Shown: positions 8,609 to 16,939 of the stretch, piece by piece | Layout of the letters: every line of letters starts with the position of its first letter | Position numbering within the stretch: position 1 is the stretch's first letter | DNA from: Planctomycetia bacterium | GTDB taxonomy: Bacteria > Planctomycetota > Phycisphaerae > Phycisphaerales > SM1A02 | Reading direction: 5' to 3' | NCBI GenBank assembly: GCA_005790605.1 | Contig: SXUI01000058.1 | Span: 1 to 64,000 of the forward strand | Length of the DNA stretch: 64,000 bases | The notes under the pieces: model-generated | The model's database searches: none | What the model was told of the DNA's origin: nothing | Seen by the model: the letters and a program-made list of their open reading frames with translations, nothing else | Made by a program: the position numbers and the translations under genes

Positions 8609-9480
8609 TGTCGCCTGACGCTCCTCGATCTCTGCACGCGCTCTCCTTCGACATCGAGGACTGGTTTCACATCGTCGACATTCCCGGGCTCGATGACCCT
8701 GCCAAGTGGGCCGGGATGGAAACACTCGTCGAACGACGCACCGACGACATCCTCGGCGCGCTTGAGCGGCATCGCACACGCGCGACCTTCTTTGTCTTGG
8801 GATGGATCGCGGACCGCTACCCAGCATTGGTTCGACGCATCCACGATGCCGGCCACGAACTCGGGTCGCACTCCTTCTGGCATCGTCGAGTCTTCACCCT
8901 TGACGCGGAGGAGTTTCGGCGCGACACGATGCTCTCCCTCGACGCCATTGAGTCGGCGTGCGGCGTGCGGCCGCGCGGCTATCGCGCGCCGAGTTTTTCG
9001 ATTCTGAAAGGAACGGAGTGGGCACTTGATGTCCTCCTCGACTGCGGCATGCAGTGGGATGCCAGTCTGTTTCCAACGGAGCGCGGGCACGGTGGCTATC
9101 CCTGTCCGGATGCGCCACATGTGTTCAATGCCCTTCCATCAGGTCGATCGATTCCCGAATTGCCGCTCGGTGTCATGCGCATCCTGGGCCGCGGTTTGTG
9201 TTTCTCCGGCGGCGGCTACATGCGACTCCTTCCGCTCTGGGTCATTGAGCGCGGCTTCGCGCAGTTTGCATCACGCGGTCTTCCCGTCGTGATCTACCTG
9301 CATCCACGAGATTTCGCTCCGGAGTGTCCGCGCGTTCCTATGCCAATCTCACGCAGATTCAAGTGCTATGTCGGCATGCACACAACGATGCCGAAGCTTG
9401 AATCTCTTCTGCAGCGACATCGGTTTGCACCCTGCAGCGAAGTGCTTCGTGAGCGCGGGCTACTTGCTCGGGACGCTTGA
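8608..9480 (+). CDS. Polysaccharide deacetylase with DUF3473 C-terminus (exosortase-locus type)
   Basis: A 290-residue NodB-fold deacetylase of the subfamily usually found in exosortase/PEP-CTERM polysaccharide loci. It opens HALSFDIEDWFH, the Asp-rich first motif of this group; GHELGSHSFWHRRV is the metal-binding H-x(3-4)-H motif, and GYRAPSFS the third motif. The DUF3473-like tail begins at GGGYMRLLPLW and includes YLHPRDFAPECPR and YVGMHTTMPKLESLL. It probably removes N-acetyl groups from a glycan or lipid-linked sugar. Start and preceding stop share one base (TGATG). Its tail overlaps the convergent glycosyltransferase by 21 bp. No exosortase is present in the window. Confidence 0.88.
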   Translation: MSPDAPRSLHALSFDIEDWFHIVDIPGLDDPAKWAGMETLVERRTDDILGALERHRTRATFFVLGWIADRYPALVRRIHDAGHELGSHSFWHRRVFTLDAEEFRRDTMLSLDAIESACGVRPRGYRAPSFSILKGTEWALDVLLDCGMQWDASLFPTERGHGGYPCPDAPHVFNALPSGRSIPELPLGVMRILGRGLCFSGGGYMRLLPLWVIERGFAQFASRGLPVVIYLHPRDFAPECPRVPMPISRRFKCYVGMHTTMPKLESLLQRHRFAPCSEVLRERGLLARDA

Positions 9481-10317
9481 CGCGCGCCGTTCCACAATCT
9501 TGAGACGAATCTGAAAGAAGTAGATCGCCTTCATGATCGCAAACGCGAGTCCCGCGCATCCATCAAGAAAACCGCGCTTCACGATATAGCTATGCACGAA
9601 GTACGCTGGGGCCAACCACCAGCGCGAGAGCGAGCGGTACTTTTTTCGTTGCGTTGGCGTGAAATCCGCCCACGCTTCAGGCGTCGACATCAGCTTTGCG
9701 TGGCGGGCAGCTTCCCACGATGAATAATCGTTATGCCGCGCGATATACGCGTGCAGACCCTTGTAGTCGTTGTGCTCGACGGTCGCGCGAAGTGCGCCGA
9801 CAGTGCCCTTGAGCACGGGGTGCTCGTGCACCTCCATGTCGAGTTTGCTCCACTCGTTCTCGTCGATGCGTTCATACATCCCCGCGCCGCTCCGAATGAG
9901 GGCGAGTTTGCGCATCGGCGAACCGTGCCGCAGCTCTTTCCCCATGAAGTAGTTCGAGTACTGAATCCAGTATCCATCGTGGGTCGAGTTCGGAAGTACT
10001 GCCGCCAATTCGTTCACGAATGCCTCGTCGACATACTCATCCGCATCGAGAAACAGAATCCAGGGCGTGTTAAATGCGCGGTGCATCAGGACCCAGTTGC
10101 GCTTCTTCGGGAAGTGACCATCCCATTTGAAGAGCAAGTACTCGGCCCCCGCCTCCCGTGCGATGGCCTCGGTCCGATCGGTACTCCCAGAATCGACGAC
10201 CACCACCTCGGCGAAGCGGCCCAATCGACTCAGGCACTTCGGCAGATTGCGTTCCTCGTTCTTGACTGGAACGACCACGGTGACCGGAATCTTGGGGGAA
10301 GGGGATGGCGCGGTCAT
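9460..10317 (-). CDS. Glycosyltransferase, GT2 family
   Basis: A 285-residue GT-A glycosyltransferase. It begins with the canonical VTVVVPVKNEERNLPKCL, followed by VVVVDSGSTDRTEAIA for nucleotide binding and LFLDADEYVDE as the metal-binding DxD region. The subfamily resembles WaaE/KdtX-like transferases (HEHPVLKG, W-rich centre, C-terminal hydrophobic segment with FLDGCAGLAFAIMKAIYF). It likely adds a sugar to a lipid core or exopolysaccharide intermediate. It is transcribed opposite to the surrounding operon, and its start lies 75 bp from the divergent acetyltransferase. Confidence 0.9.
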   Translation of the reverse strand: MTAPSPSPKIPVTVVVPVKNEERNLPKCLSRLGRFAEVVVVDSGSTDRTEAIAREAGAEYLLFKWDGHFPKKRNWVLMHRAFNTPWILFLDADEYVDEAFVNELAAVLPNSTHDGYWIQYSNYFMGKELRHGSPMRKLALIRSGAGMYERIDENEWSKLDMEVHEHPVLKGTVGALRATVEHNDYKGLHAYIARHNDYSSWEAARHAKLMSTPEAWADFTPTQRKKYRSLSRWWLAPAYFVHSYIVKRGFLDGCAGLAFAIMKAIYFFQIRLKIVERRASSVPSK

Positions 10318-10392
10318 GGGAACAACTTCATCGGCCCTCCCCTTGGGTGGGCTTCACCGCACACCCCCGAATCTGCCGATAGAAGGGCAACT

Positions 10393-10950
10393 GTGGACAT
10401 CGAAGACCTCGTCACTGACCGCTCAACGAGCCCGTACACCTTCAAGGAGAAGGTCGGCCGATTGCTGTGGGGCATAGTGCAGGCGACCCTCTTTCGATCC
10501 ACCTTTCATAACTGGTACGCGATTCGCCGAACCATGCTTCGGATCTTTGGCGCAAAGCTCCACGCAACCGCGCGCATCCGCCGCACCGTGTTGATCGAGT
10601 GTCCATGGAATCTCAGCGTAGGTGCCGACAGTTCTATTGGTGATCGCGCCATCATCTACTGCCTTGGGTCCGTGACCATTGGCGACCGAACGACAATCTC
10701 GCAAGGCGCCCACCTCTGCGCTGGGAGCCATGACTATCGCAAGCGATCTATGCCGCTACTCCGCCCGCCCATCGACATCGGCAACGATGTTTGGATTGCA
10801 GCGGATGCATTCGTCGGTCCCAAGGTGCGCATCGCCGATGGTGCGATTCTCGGGGCGCGCGCGGCCGCGCTGATGCCACTCCAAGAGTGGACGATCTACT
10901 CCGGCAATCCTGCGCAGCCCGTCAAAGCTCGCGGCAAGATCGAAGGGTAA
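10393..10950 (+). CDS. Hexapeptide-repeat acetyltransferase, WcaF type
   Basis: A 185-residue left-handed beta-helix acyltransferase, expected to O-acetylate a polysaccharide residue with acetyl-CoA. FHNWYAIRRTMLRIFGAKL followed by repeated hexads (VLIECPWNLSVGADSSIGDRAI, VTIGDRTTISQGAHLC) and GSHDYRKRSMPLL, with its catalytic His, match the WcaF/NodL group. GTG at 10393 was chosen because an AGAAGG-like ribosome site lies just upstream, and because the long in-frame extension to 9733 only mirrors the opposite-strand glycosyltransferase. It is followed after 20 nt by cysS. Confidence 0.88.
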   Translation: MDIEDLVTDRSTSPYTFKEKVGRLLWGIVQATLFRSTFHNWYAIRRTMLRIFGAKLHATARIRRTVLIECPWNLSVGADSSIGDRAIIYCLGSVTIGDRTTISQGAHLCAGSHDYRKRSMPLLRPPIDIGNDVWIAADAFVGPKVRIADGAILGARAAALMPLQEWTIYSGNPAQPVKARGKIEG

Positions 10951-10957
10951 CTGAGCC

Positions 10958-10963
10958 TACGCT
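10958..10963 (+). promoter_or_regulatory. -10-like hexamer TACGCT upstream of cysS
   Basis: TACGCT with a 7-nt spacer before the cysS ATG. The same hexamer at nearly the same spacing precedes the genes at 16156, 19789 and 49988. Confidence 0.4.
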
Positions 10964-10970
10964 TCCCCCT

Positions 10971-12476
10971 ATGCCGTTGCGCCTCTACAACACGCTGACG
11001 AAGTCACTCCAAGACTTCACGCCCATCGATCCGTCGGGCCCCGTGCGCTTCTACTCCTGCGGACCCACCGTCTACGACGACGCGCACATCGGCAACTTCC
11101 GGTCGTTCCTCAATGCCGATGTGCTTCGCCGCACGATCGAGCTCTGTGGATACTCCGTACGGCATGTCATGAACATCACCGATGTTGGCCACATGACCGA
11201 GGACGACAACGCGGATGGTGGCGGTGAGGACAAGATGTCGCTCGCAGGGCGACGCATCGCCGAGGCGAAAAAGTCTGGCGCGCTTCCGCCTGGCACGGAC
11301 ATTGATCCATCCAATCCATACGCGGTTGCCGAGTTTTACGCCTCGCGCTTTCTTGAAGACGCTCGCCACCTTGGCTTGAAGGTTGCGGAAGAAGAGCGCA
11401 CCCAACCGCAACTCATGCCGCGACCGACGCGGTGTGTGCAAGAGATGATCGCGCTGGTTTCGACGCTGATTGCCCGAGGAAACGCCTATGTCGCAAGCGA
11501 TGGCGTCGTGTATTTCAGCGTCATGAGTTTCCCTGCATACGGGCAACTCTCCGGCAACACGCTTGACAAGATTCGCGAGGGCGAGGGCGGGCGCATTAGT
11601 GCCGCGCACCAAGCAGTGAAGCGACATCCAGCTGATTTCATGTTGTGGAAGCCAGATCCCACGCACATCATGCGCTGGCCAAGTCCGTGGGGCGAGGGCT
11701 ATCCCGGATGGCATCTCGAATGCAGCGCGATGGCGGAGATGCTGCTTGGCAGCGAGATTGACCTGCACTCTGGAGGCGAAGACAACATCTTCCCACACCA
11801 TGAGTGTGAAGTCGCGCAGAGCTGCTGCGCGAGCGGACTGCCGTACTTCTCACGCGTTTGGTTTCACACTCGCCATCTCCAAGTGGAGGGCGAGAAGATG
11901 TCGAAGTCGAAGGGGAACTTCTTCACCGCTCGCGACCTGTTCGCCAAGGGGGTCACGCCAGCAGCGCTTCGACTCGAACTCACGCGCACGCATTACCGTA
12001 CAAACTCGAACTTCACGATGCAGGGTCTGCGTGACTGTCAACGCATGATCGATCGTTGGTCGGCCGCGGATACTGCGCTGCTCGCACGATCTGGCGACGG
12101 TTCGCGGGGCGATGGCCCATTTCAACGAGCGTTGGTTGAGTTCCAATCAGCACTCGAAGATGACCTCAATGTCGCGCGTGCAATCGGCGCATTGAACGCG
12201 GCACTCAATGAAACACCAGCGGGAAGCTCGGGCGCGGAGCGCGGGGCGCTTGCTCGCATGAATACCGTGCTTGGGGTGTTCGAGCGCAATGCTCCGCTCC
12301 AAAGTGCGACGCAAGACGACCTCGCCACCCGCGTTGCGGTGTTGCTTGAACAGCGCAAACAGGCGCGCGCGGCGAAAGACTTCGCCGCAAGCGATCGAGT
12401 CCGAGATGAACTCACCGCGCTTGGCGTCAAGATCAAAGACGGTCCACAAGGAACGACTTGGGAACGTTCGGTCTGA
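10971..12476 (+). CDS. cysS: Cysteinyl-tRNA synthetase
   Basis: A class I aminoacyl-tRNA synthetase of 501 residues that charges tRNA-Cys. The zinc-site Cys30 lies in FYSCGPTVYDDAHIGNFRS, which includes the HIGH-equivalent HIGN at 39-42. HLECSAMAEMLLG and SGGEDNIFPHHECEVAQS provide the remaining zinc ligands, and KMSKSKGNFFT is the second signature. The DALR-like helical C-terminus ends in the usual R-D-x-L region. The ATG at 10971 is preceded by TACGCT at 7 nt; the longer upstream frame overlaps the acetyltransferase and lacks homology. Confidence 0.97.
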   Translation: MPLRLYNTLTKSLQDFTPIDPSGPVRFYSCGPTVYDDAHIGNFRSFLNADVLRRTIELCGYSVRHVMNITDVGHMTEDDNADGGGEDKMSLAGRRIAEAKKSGALPPGTDIDPSNPYAVAEFYASRFLEDARHLGLKVAEEERTQPQLMPRPTRCVQEMIALVSTLIARGNAYVASDGVVYFSVMSFPAYGQLSGNTLDKIREGEGGRISAAHQAVKRHPADFMLWKPDPTHIMRWPSPWGEGYPGWHLECSAMAEMLLGSEIDLHSGGEDNIFPHHECEVAQSCCASGLPYFSRVWFHTRHLQVEGEKMSKSKGNFFTARDLFAKGVTPAALRLELTRTHYRTNSNFTMQGLRDCQRMIDRWSAADTALLARSGDGSRGDGPFQRALVEFQSALEDDLNVARAIGALNAALNETPAGSSGAERGALARMNTVLGVFERNAPLQSATQDDLATRVAVLLEQRKQARAAKDFAASDRVRDELTALGVKIKDGPQGTTWERSV

Positions 12477-12489
12477 GGCGCGAATTTTG

Positions 12490-12885
12490 TCAAGACGCGG
12501 ACCGCGTGATCTGTACAGCTTCTCCTGTATCGCAGTCCGCAAGTCGAACTTGATTTTCAACGCGAAACACCTTCGCGCAAACTCCAGCCTCGCGGAACGC
12601 AACTTCTAACTGCGCATCGTCAATCAGTCCTAGAGCGAGCGGTTGCACTTCGTGAACAACCGCGAACTCCACCAATGACGGGGCCTGCGCGATCTCCACG
12701 GGTGGTGCTATCAAAAGCGCGGGGCTGAACACCCAGACAGAGAGTGTCCCGAGACAAGTCACAACCAAAGCCATGGATAAGACAGCTCGCCGACGCCTTC
12801 GAACCGTGCGTTGATCGAGAGCAAGACCACTGGCTTTAAGAATCTCGGTGCGTCGAGATTGAACGGTGTCCCGTGAGTCCATCAT
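12490..12885 (-). CDS. Small single-pass membrane protein downstream of ECF sigma factor
   Basis: 131 residues of unknown function. A basic cytoplasmic stretch (QRTVRRRRRAV) precedes one hydrophobic segment at about residues 34-58, and the rest would be outside the cytoplasm. Its ATG overlaps the stop of the ECF sigma gene by 4 nt, so the two are translationally coupled; that position is typical of an anti-sigma factor. No HxxxCxxC zinc anti-sigma motif or clear FecR domain is visible, and the N-terminal region is short (about 33 residues) for a sigma-binding domain. The role is therefore open. Confidence 0.7.
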   Translation of the reverse strand: MMDSRDTVQSRRTEILKASGLALDQRTVRRRRRAVLSMALVVTCLGTLSVWVFSPALLIAPPVEIAQAPSLVEFAVVHEVQPLALGLIDDAQLEVAFREAGVCAKVFRVENQVRLADCDTGEAVQITRSAS

Positions 12886-13427
12886 GAGTCTGCTCCATTT
12901 CGCCGAAGGCGTGCGACTGCGCGACGAATCGCGCTCTCAACGCGCGCGGATCCCATGCTCAGCGCGGATGCGATCGCGCTGATCTTCAGACCACGGCCAA
13001 ATCTCAAGTCCAAGAGCACGCGCTCGTCGTTCGTGAGTTGCGCTTCTATCTCGCCGAGATCCACGGACGACCTTGCATCTCGAGTGTCGATCTCCACCAT
13101 CGCGTGAATCGCCTCACGATTCTCTCGACGCTGTTCAGCGAGAATCGAATTGCGTGCGATATTGAGAGCGACACTGCGCATCCACGCAAAGAGCTGCGCA
13201 TACGACTCGACGACCGGTGGATGGGTTGCAAACTTCACAAACATCTCCTGCAAGCAATCGAGCGCGAATGACTCGTCTCGACGCGTCAGCGACCGAATGT
13301 CATCAACAACACGCTGGGCGCACCGGTCGAAGATCTCTGCGAGCGCGTCGCGTGAACCAGCACGCACCGCGCGTGAGGTTCGGGCGGCCCACTCGTCGTC
13401 GCTCTCGTTGGTTTGATCAACATTCAC
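12882..13427 (-). CDS. ECF-type RNA polymerase sigma factor
   Basis: A 181-residue group 4 sigma factor. Region 2 runs from about residue 20 to 95, with ALDCLQEMFVKFATHPPV and AWMRSVALNIARNSI (the -10-binding part). Region 4 is at about 125-178 with ERVLLDLRFGRGLKISAIA and a helix-turn-helix ending in AIRRAVARLRR. It sits between a secreted protein gene (13424 overlap, 4 nt) and a small membrane protein gene (4 nt), so all three should be co-translated. The set looks like an envelope-signal regulator and its sensor; targets are unknown. Confidence 0.9.
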   Translation of the reverse strand: MNVDQTNESDDEWAARTSRAVRAGSRDALAEIFDRCAQRVVDDIRSLTRRDESFALDCLQEMFVKFATHPPVVESYAQLFAWMRSVALNIARNSILAEQRRENREAIHAMVEIDTRDARSSVDLGEIEAQLTNDERVLLDLRFGRGLKISAIASALSMGSARVESAIRRAVARLRRNGADS

Positions 13428-14398
13428 TGCCGTTGCGCAAACAACTCTACGACATCGAGCACTGTGCCGAGGGATGGTTCGCTACCGTGAAGCACAAGAA
13501 TGCCCGATGCTTCGTGGTAGTTGACACTGACATTCCCGCGTCCACCGTCAGCGCCTAGAACGAAGGAAATCGCATCGATGAGTTCTTTCACCGACTCTGG
13601 GCTTCGCTTCGCTGTGCGTGAGATGTCACAAACCTCTGTTCGCGGAAGGGATCGATCTGCGCGCAACGCAGCCTTGTCGACGACCGTCGTCAATACGATG
13701 ACGGGCAAGGCCGCTTTGACAACGCGGGGCTGCGGTCCAGGAGCGGCTTCTGGCGCGGCGACTTGCACCACCACCCGAGCGCCCTCGGATTGGGGCAGCA
13801 TGCCGATGGCTTTGAAGAACACCTCTGGTCGTACTGAATTCACAGTCATCGCTGGGATGATGGCGGATGCGGTTATCGAATCGCCATACACAACATTGAC
13901 ATCACAGAGTTGACGCACAAGGTCCACAAGATCACCGAGTTCTCCGCCCTGCCAATCGATGTCAATGACGAGCCGACTGAGGGCTCGCTCTTCCTCATCC
14001 TCTGATTGCGCGGCGAGTTCTCGGAGCCGCAAGCGCACGCTCTCCAACTCGGTCGTCAATGCGTCGACGGCTTGCTGCACAGGAACGGCGAACCCTGTCA
14101 ATCGGACCCTTCGAAGATCTGGTTCAACATCCATGGTGACCTCGACACCGTTTGTGATCAGCTCGTCTTGAACATGGATGACTGAAAGATGGACGCGATT
14201 CGTGAGGCGAGGATCAAACGACTTCGACTCCATCAACTCTCGAGGAATGTCCAAGTATGCGACGACGCGCGTAGCGGCTCCTGCCGCCGCCGCTGGGGAC
14301 GCGGGTTTCGCATCACTACTGTCCGTCTGTGCAAGAACAGTTGTGGCAGTTAGTGCTACAGCAAGGCAAGCGAGCAGTCGTTTGTATTGGGTTTGCAT
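13424..14398 (-). CDS. Secreted protein with secretin-N/STN-like domains, first gene of ECF operon
   Basis: 324 residues with a signal peptide (MQTQYKRLLACLAVALTATTVLAQ). Two regions look like secretin-N/STN beta-alpha-beta folds: one around LVDLVRQLCDVNVVYGDS and one at the C-terminus, NVSVNYHEASGILVLHGS followed by TVLDVVELF. Such small domains occur in secretins and in STN signalling modules of TonB-type receptors, which also talk to ECF sigma factors. A charged coiled-coil-prone helix (LESVRLRLRELAAQSEDEEE) lies in the middle. The start at 14398 was chosen for the signal peptide; 27 upstream in-frame codons were dropped. The family assignment is tentative. Confidence 0.75.
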   Translation of the reverse strand: MQTQYKRLLACLAVALTATTVLAQTDSSDAKPASPAAAAGAATRVVAYLDIPRELMESKSFDPRLTNRVHLSVIHVQDELITNGVEVTMDVEPDLRRVRLTGFAVPVQQAVDALTTELESVRLRLRELAAQSEDEEERALSRLVIDIDWQGGELGDLVDLVRQLCDVNVVYGDSITASAIIPAMTVNSVRPEVFFKAIGMLPQSEGARVVVQVAAPEAAPGPQPRVVKAALPVIVLTTVVDKAALRADRSLPRTEVCDISRTAKRSPESVKELIDAISFVLGADGGRGNVSVNYHEASGILVLHGSEPSLGTVLDVVELFAQRQ

Positions 14399-14503
14399 CG
14401 ATCGATTCCATGTTTGGAGGGCGGTGTCATGATCCCAAGACAAACAGCGCGCCGACCTCGATTCCGTCACCCGTTCCAAAATTTTCTCGTGAATCTCGCG
14501 AGT

Positions 14504-16105
14504 TCAGACAGCCGGCGCGTCCACCCTCATGAATGGGGCGCACTTCGAGATGCGAGTTCCGGCAGCCAATCGACCCCAACGAGCAGCCTCGGCAACTCCG
14601 CCAGTCGCCATCTCGCTCTCCATCGGACTTCCATACGCCGCCAACACCTCGCTGCACTTGGTTGGCATGATCGGCAACAACAAGACCGCGGCGATTCGAA
14701 CGCCCTCAGCGCACACTCCAAGGATGCGCGCAACTTGAGGAAGGTTGGCTGGGTCCTTGGCGAGTTTGAATGGCTGCGTCTCGTTGATGAGCAGATCGAC
14801 GGCGCGAATGACAGAGAGTGCTGCGTCTGCGGCCTCTGCGAGTTCAAAGTTCGCGTATCGCTTCTGGACATCTGCCGCGGTTGCCTCTGTGAAGGCGCTC
14901 CAGGTGGATGCGCCCACAGCGGCGGAGATAGGCATGCTTGCCGTCTCCGCATCGGGCATTGCACCGGCGAAATACTTCTCAATCATGGAACTCGTTCGCG
15001 ATGCACAGTTCGCAAAGGTGTTCACCAACTGCGCGGTATAGATTTCATGAAAGTGCTTCGGGCTGAAATCCGCGTCTTGCGTTCCTATCGGACCCTGCGT
15101 TGTCATGTACCAACGCCAAGCGTCGAGTCCGTACTTCGCAAAGTACGCCTCGATGGTCGGTAGATCAATGAAGTTCCCAAGCGACTTCGACATCTTCTGG
15201 CCATTCGAAATCCAGAAGGAGTGCGCGTACACACACTTGGGCATCGGTATCTCAAGCGCCATCAGCATGGCAGGCCAAACAACCGCGTGGAACCAGAGGA
15301 TCTCTTTGCCGATCACATGGTATTCAGGTGGCCAGTACTTACCCCGCGCCCTCGCCACCGCTCCGCTTGGTTCAGCAAGACCAAGCGCGGTCGCGTAGTT
15401 GAAGAGCGCGTCAATCCAGACATAAATCACATGCTCGGGCGCGCCGGGCATGCCGATGCCCCAAGAAAAATTCGTGCGCGTGACCGGCACATCCTGCAAT
15501 CCCTCGCGCAATCGTCCGCGCACTTCATTGAAGCGGCCGAGCGGTCGGACGAACTCCGGGTGTGCGTCAAAGAACGCTTCAAGCTTCGACGCATACGCGC
15601 TCAACTTGAAGTAGTAGTTGTGCTCCTTCGCGCGCACGAGCGGTTTGCCGCTGATCGGGCTCTTGTAATCGAGTTCCTTCGCGCGCGTGTCGGTGACATA
15701 CTCCTCTTGGCCCTCGTCGTACCAGCCCTCGAACTCGCCGAGATAGATATCACCCGACACGAGCAATCGCTGCACGAAGAGTTTGACTTGGGACTCGTGA
15801 CGGGCTTCGGTTGTGCGGATGAAGTCGTCGTTCGAGAGACCGAACAGCGCCATGACTTTGCGGAACTCCTCTGAGTTCTCGTCGGCGAGCGCTTGCGGCG
15901 TGATGCCTCGCTCGCGCGCGCTCTTCTCGACCTTCGCGCCATGCTCATCGGTTCCCGTCAAGAAAAAGACATCGCGGCCGTCGAGCCGTTGCGCACGCGC
16001 CCAGACATCGCAGAGCGTCGTCGTGTACGCGTGGCCGATGTGCGGCCGATCATTCACATAGTAAATCGGCGTCGTAATAGAGACGGGCGTTCGGGCTTGG
16101 GGCAT
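14504..16105 (-). CDS. metG: Methionyl-tRNA synthetase
   Basis: A class I synthetase of 533 residues that charges tRNA-Met. ITTPIYYVNDRPHIGHAY carries HIGH at 22-25, FLTGTDEHG follows, and GQKMSKSLGN is the second signature. The connective-peptide region reads GWYDEGQEEYV, where zinc-binding relatives have Cys pairs, so this is the zinc-free short type. There is no C-terminal tRNA-binding EMAP domain, so the enzyme is the short monomer-type length. The start at 16105 follows TACAAT at 9 nt; 32 upstream in-frame codons lack homology. Confidence 0.96.
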   Translation of the reverse strand: MPQARTPVSITTPIYYVNDRPHIGHAYTTTLCDVWARAQRLDGRDVFFLTGTDEHGAKVEKSARERGITPQALADENSEEFRKVMALFGLSNDDFIRTTEARHESQVKLFVQRLLVSGDIYLGEFEGWYDEGQEEYVTDTRAKELDYKSPISGKPLVRAKEHNYYFKLSAYASKLEAFFDAHPEFVRPLGRFNEVRGRLREGLQDVPVTRTNFSWGIGMPGAPEHVIYVWIDALFNYATALGLAEPSGAVARARGKYWPPEYHVIGKEILWFHAVVWPAMLMALEIPMPKCVYAHSFWISNGQKMSKSLGNFIDLPTIEAYFAKYGLDAWRWYMTTQGPIGTQDADFSPKHFHEIYTAQLVNTFANCASRTSSMIEKYFAGAMPDAETASMPISAAVGASTWSAFTEATAADVQKRYANFELAEAADAALSVIRAVDLLINETQPFKLAKDPANLPQVARILGVCAEGVRIAAVLLLPIMPTKCSEVLAAYGSPMESEMATGGVAEAARWGRLAAGTRISKCAPFMRVDAPAV

Positions 16106-16114
16106 GGAGCGACG

Positions 16115-16120
16115 ATTGTA
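16115..16120 (-). promoter_or_regulatory. -10-like hexamer TACAAT upstream of metG
   Basis: On the minus strand TACAAT lies 9 nt before the metG ATG. It is the closest match to the classical TATAAT among the hexamers of this type here. Confidence 0.45.
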
Positions 16121-16143
16121 CGGTTCCACTGGGCGCGAGTCGC

Positions 16144-16149
16144 TACGCT
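16144..16149 (+). promoter_or_regulatory. -10-like hexamer TACGCT upstream of the 16156 gene
   Basis: TACGCT followed by 6 nt places the predicted first transcribed base at the GTG at 16156 rather than the in-frame GTG at 16153. It is divergent from, and only 24 bp away from, the metG -10 element. Confidence 0.4.
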
Positions 16150-16155
16150 TGTGTG

Positions 16156-16866
16156 GTGACCGAGACCCTTGAGCAACCTGCGCACGACCGCCCACGCGCA
16201 CGGGGGCAGGGCACGAAAGACATCAGTGCGCTCGCGTTGGTTGCGACATTCGCTGTTGTCGTCTTTTCGATATTTCTTGGTGTGTTTGGTCCACGCATAG
16301 GCAATCGCCCGGGCTTCACAGTTGGAGTGCCGCTCGGCGAACTTGCCACCGCGGTTGAATCGCGTCACGGCGAAAGATTCGTCAACGCGATGCACGCTGC
16401 ACCACGAAACTCCCTCAGCGTCGAGGAGGCGCAATCGAAGCTCTCGGCAATCGTCTCGGCAGACGCCCGGGTGCCAGAACTTGAGAAGGGCAGTCGATGG
16501 GTGAGCGTTGACTCAGTCTCGCTGCCGGGCGGACGCGCGGCCGTGCTGTTCGCGCAAGTTCGAGTCAACGGCGACACCAGATACATCACGACATGTGTCT
16601 TTGAGGATGAAGACCGTTTTACCGTGTTCGACCCGTTTGGTCGGCCGATCAGCCTTCCAGATGGCGAGGTCTTTGTCGTCGAACCAACGAGTGACCGTGG
16701 GGGAACCACGATCGTCGCCTGGCGCGGTGGTGCGCTCGTTTGGGTCTTAGCAAGTAGTGACCAGCCGCTGCTAGAGTCGTTTGAAGGGCTCATTCGCATG
16801 GCAAATCCATCACCTCCGCTCGTCCGAGAGGTTGATGTTTCAGCTGAGGCTGCGCACTCTGACTGA
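16156..16866 (+). CDS. Single-pass membrane protein of unknown function
   Basis: About 236 residues: a short polar N-terminus, one hydrophobic segment (ISALALVATFAVVVFSIFLG, about residues 23-42) and a soluble domain outside the cytoplasm. The region VFEDEDRFTVFDPFGRPISL and the strand-rich pattern around it suggest a beta-fold, possibly an anti-sigma-type sensor domain, but there is no partner sigma gene and no zinc-binding motif. Two in-frame GTGs (16153 and 16156) can start it; the TACGCT-N6 spacing favours 16156. It is divergent from metG (50 bp). I do not recognise the family. Confidence 0.75.
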   Translation: MTETLEQPAHDRPRARGQGTKDISALALVATFAVVVFSIFLGVFGPRIGNRPGFTVGVPLGELATAVESRHGERFVNAMHAAPRNSLSVEEAQSKLSAIVSADARVPELEKGSRWVSVDSVSLPGGRAAVLFAQVRVNGDTRYITTCVFEDEDRFTVFDPFGRPISLPDGEVFVVEPTSDRGGTTIVAWRGGALVWVLASSDQPLLESFEGLIRMANPSPPLVREVDVSAEAAHSD

Positions 16867-16939
16867 TCTCGGCGAAAAACGGTGCATCCGGAAGCCGAGT
16901 TGCCGATCAAACAAGGTCAGATACGGCGCCGCACCCACC

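Noticed and set aside
9733-10392. Upstream in-frame extension of the WcaF-type acetyltransferase
   Set aside because: It lies antisense to the GT2 gene and has no similarity to the hexapeptide family; the GTG at 10393 has a ribosome site.
16867-16939. CTCGGC/GCCGAG hairpin before the 16940 gene as a terminator
   Set aside because: Arms are only 6 bp with a loop of about 20 nt and no T-tract follows.
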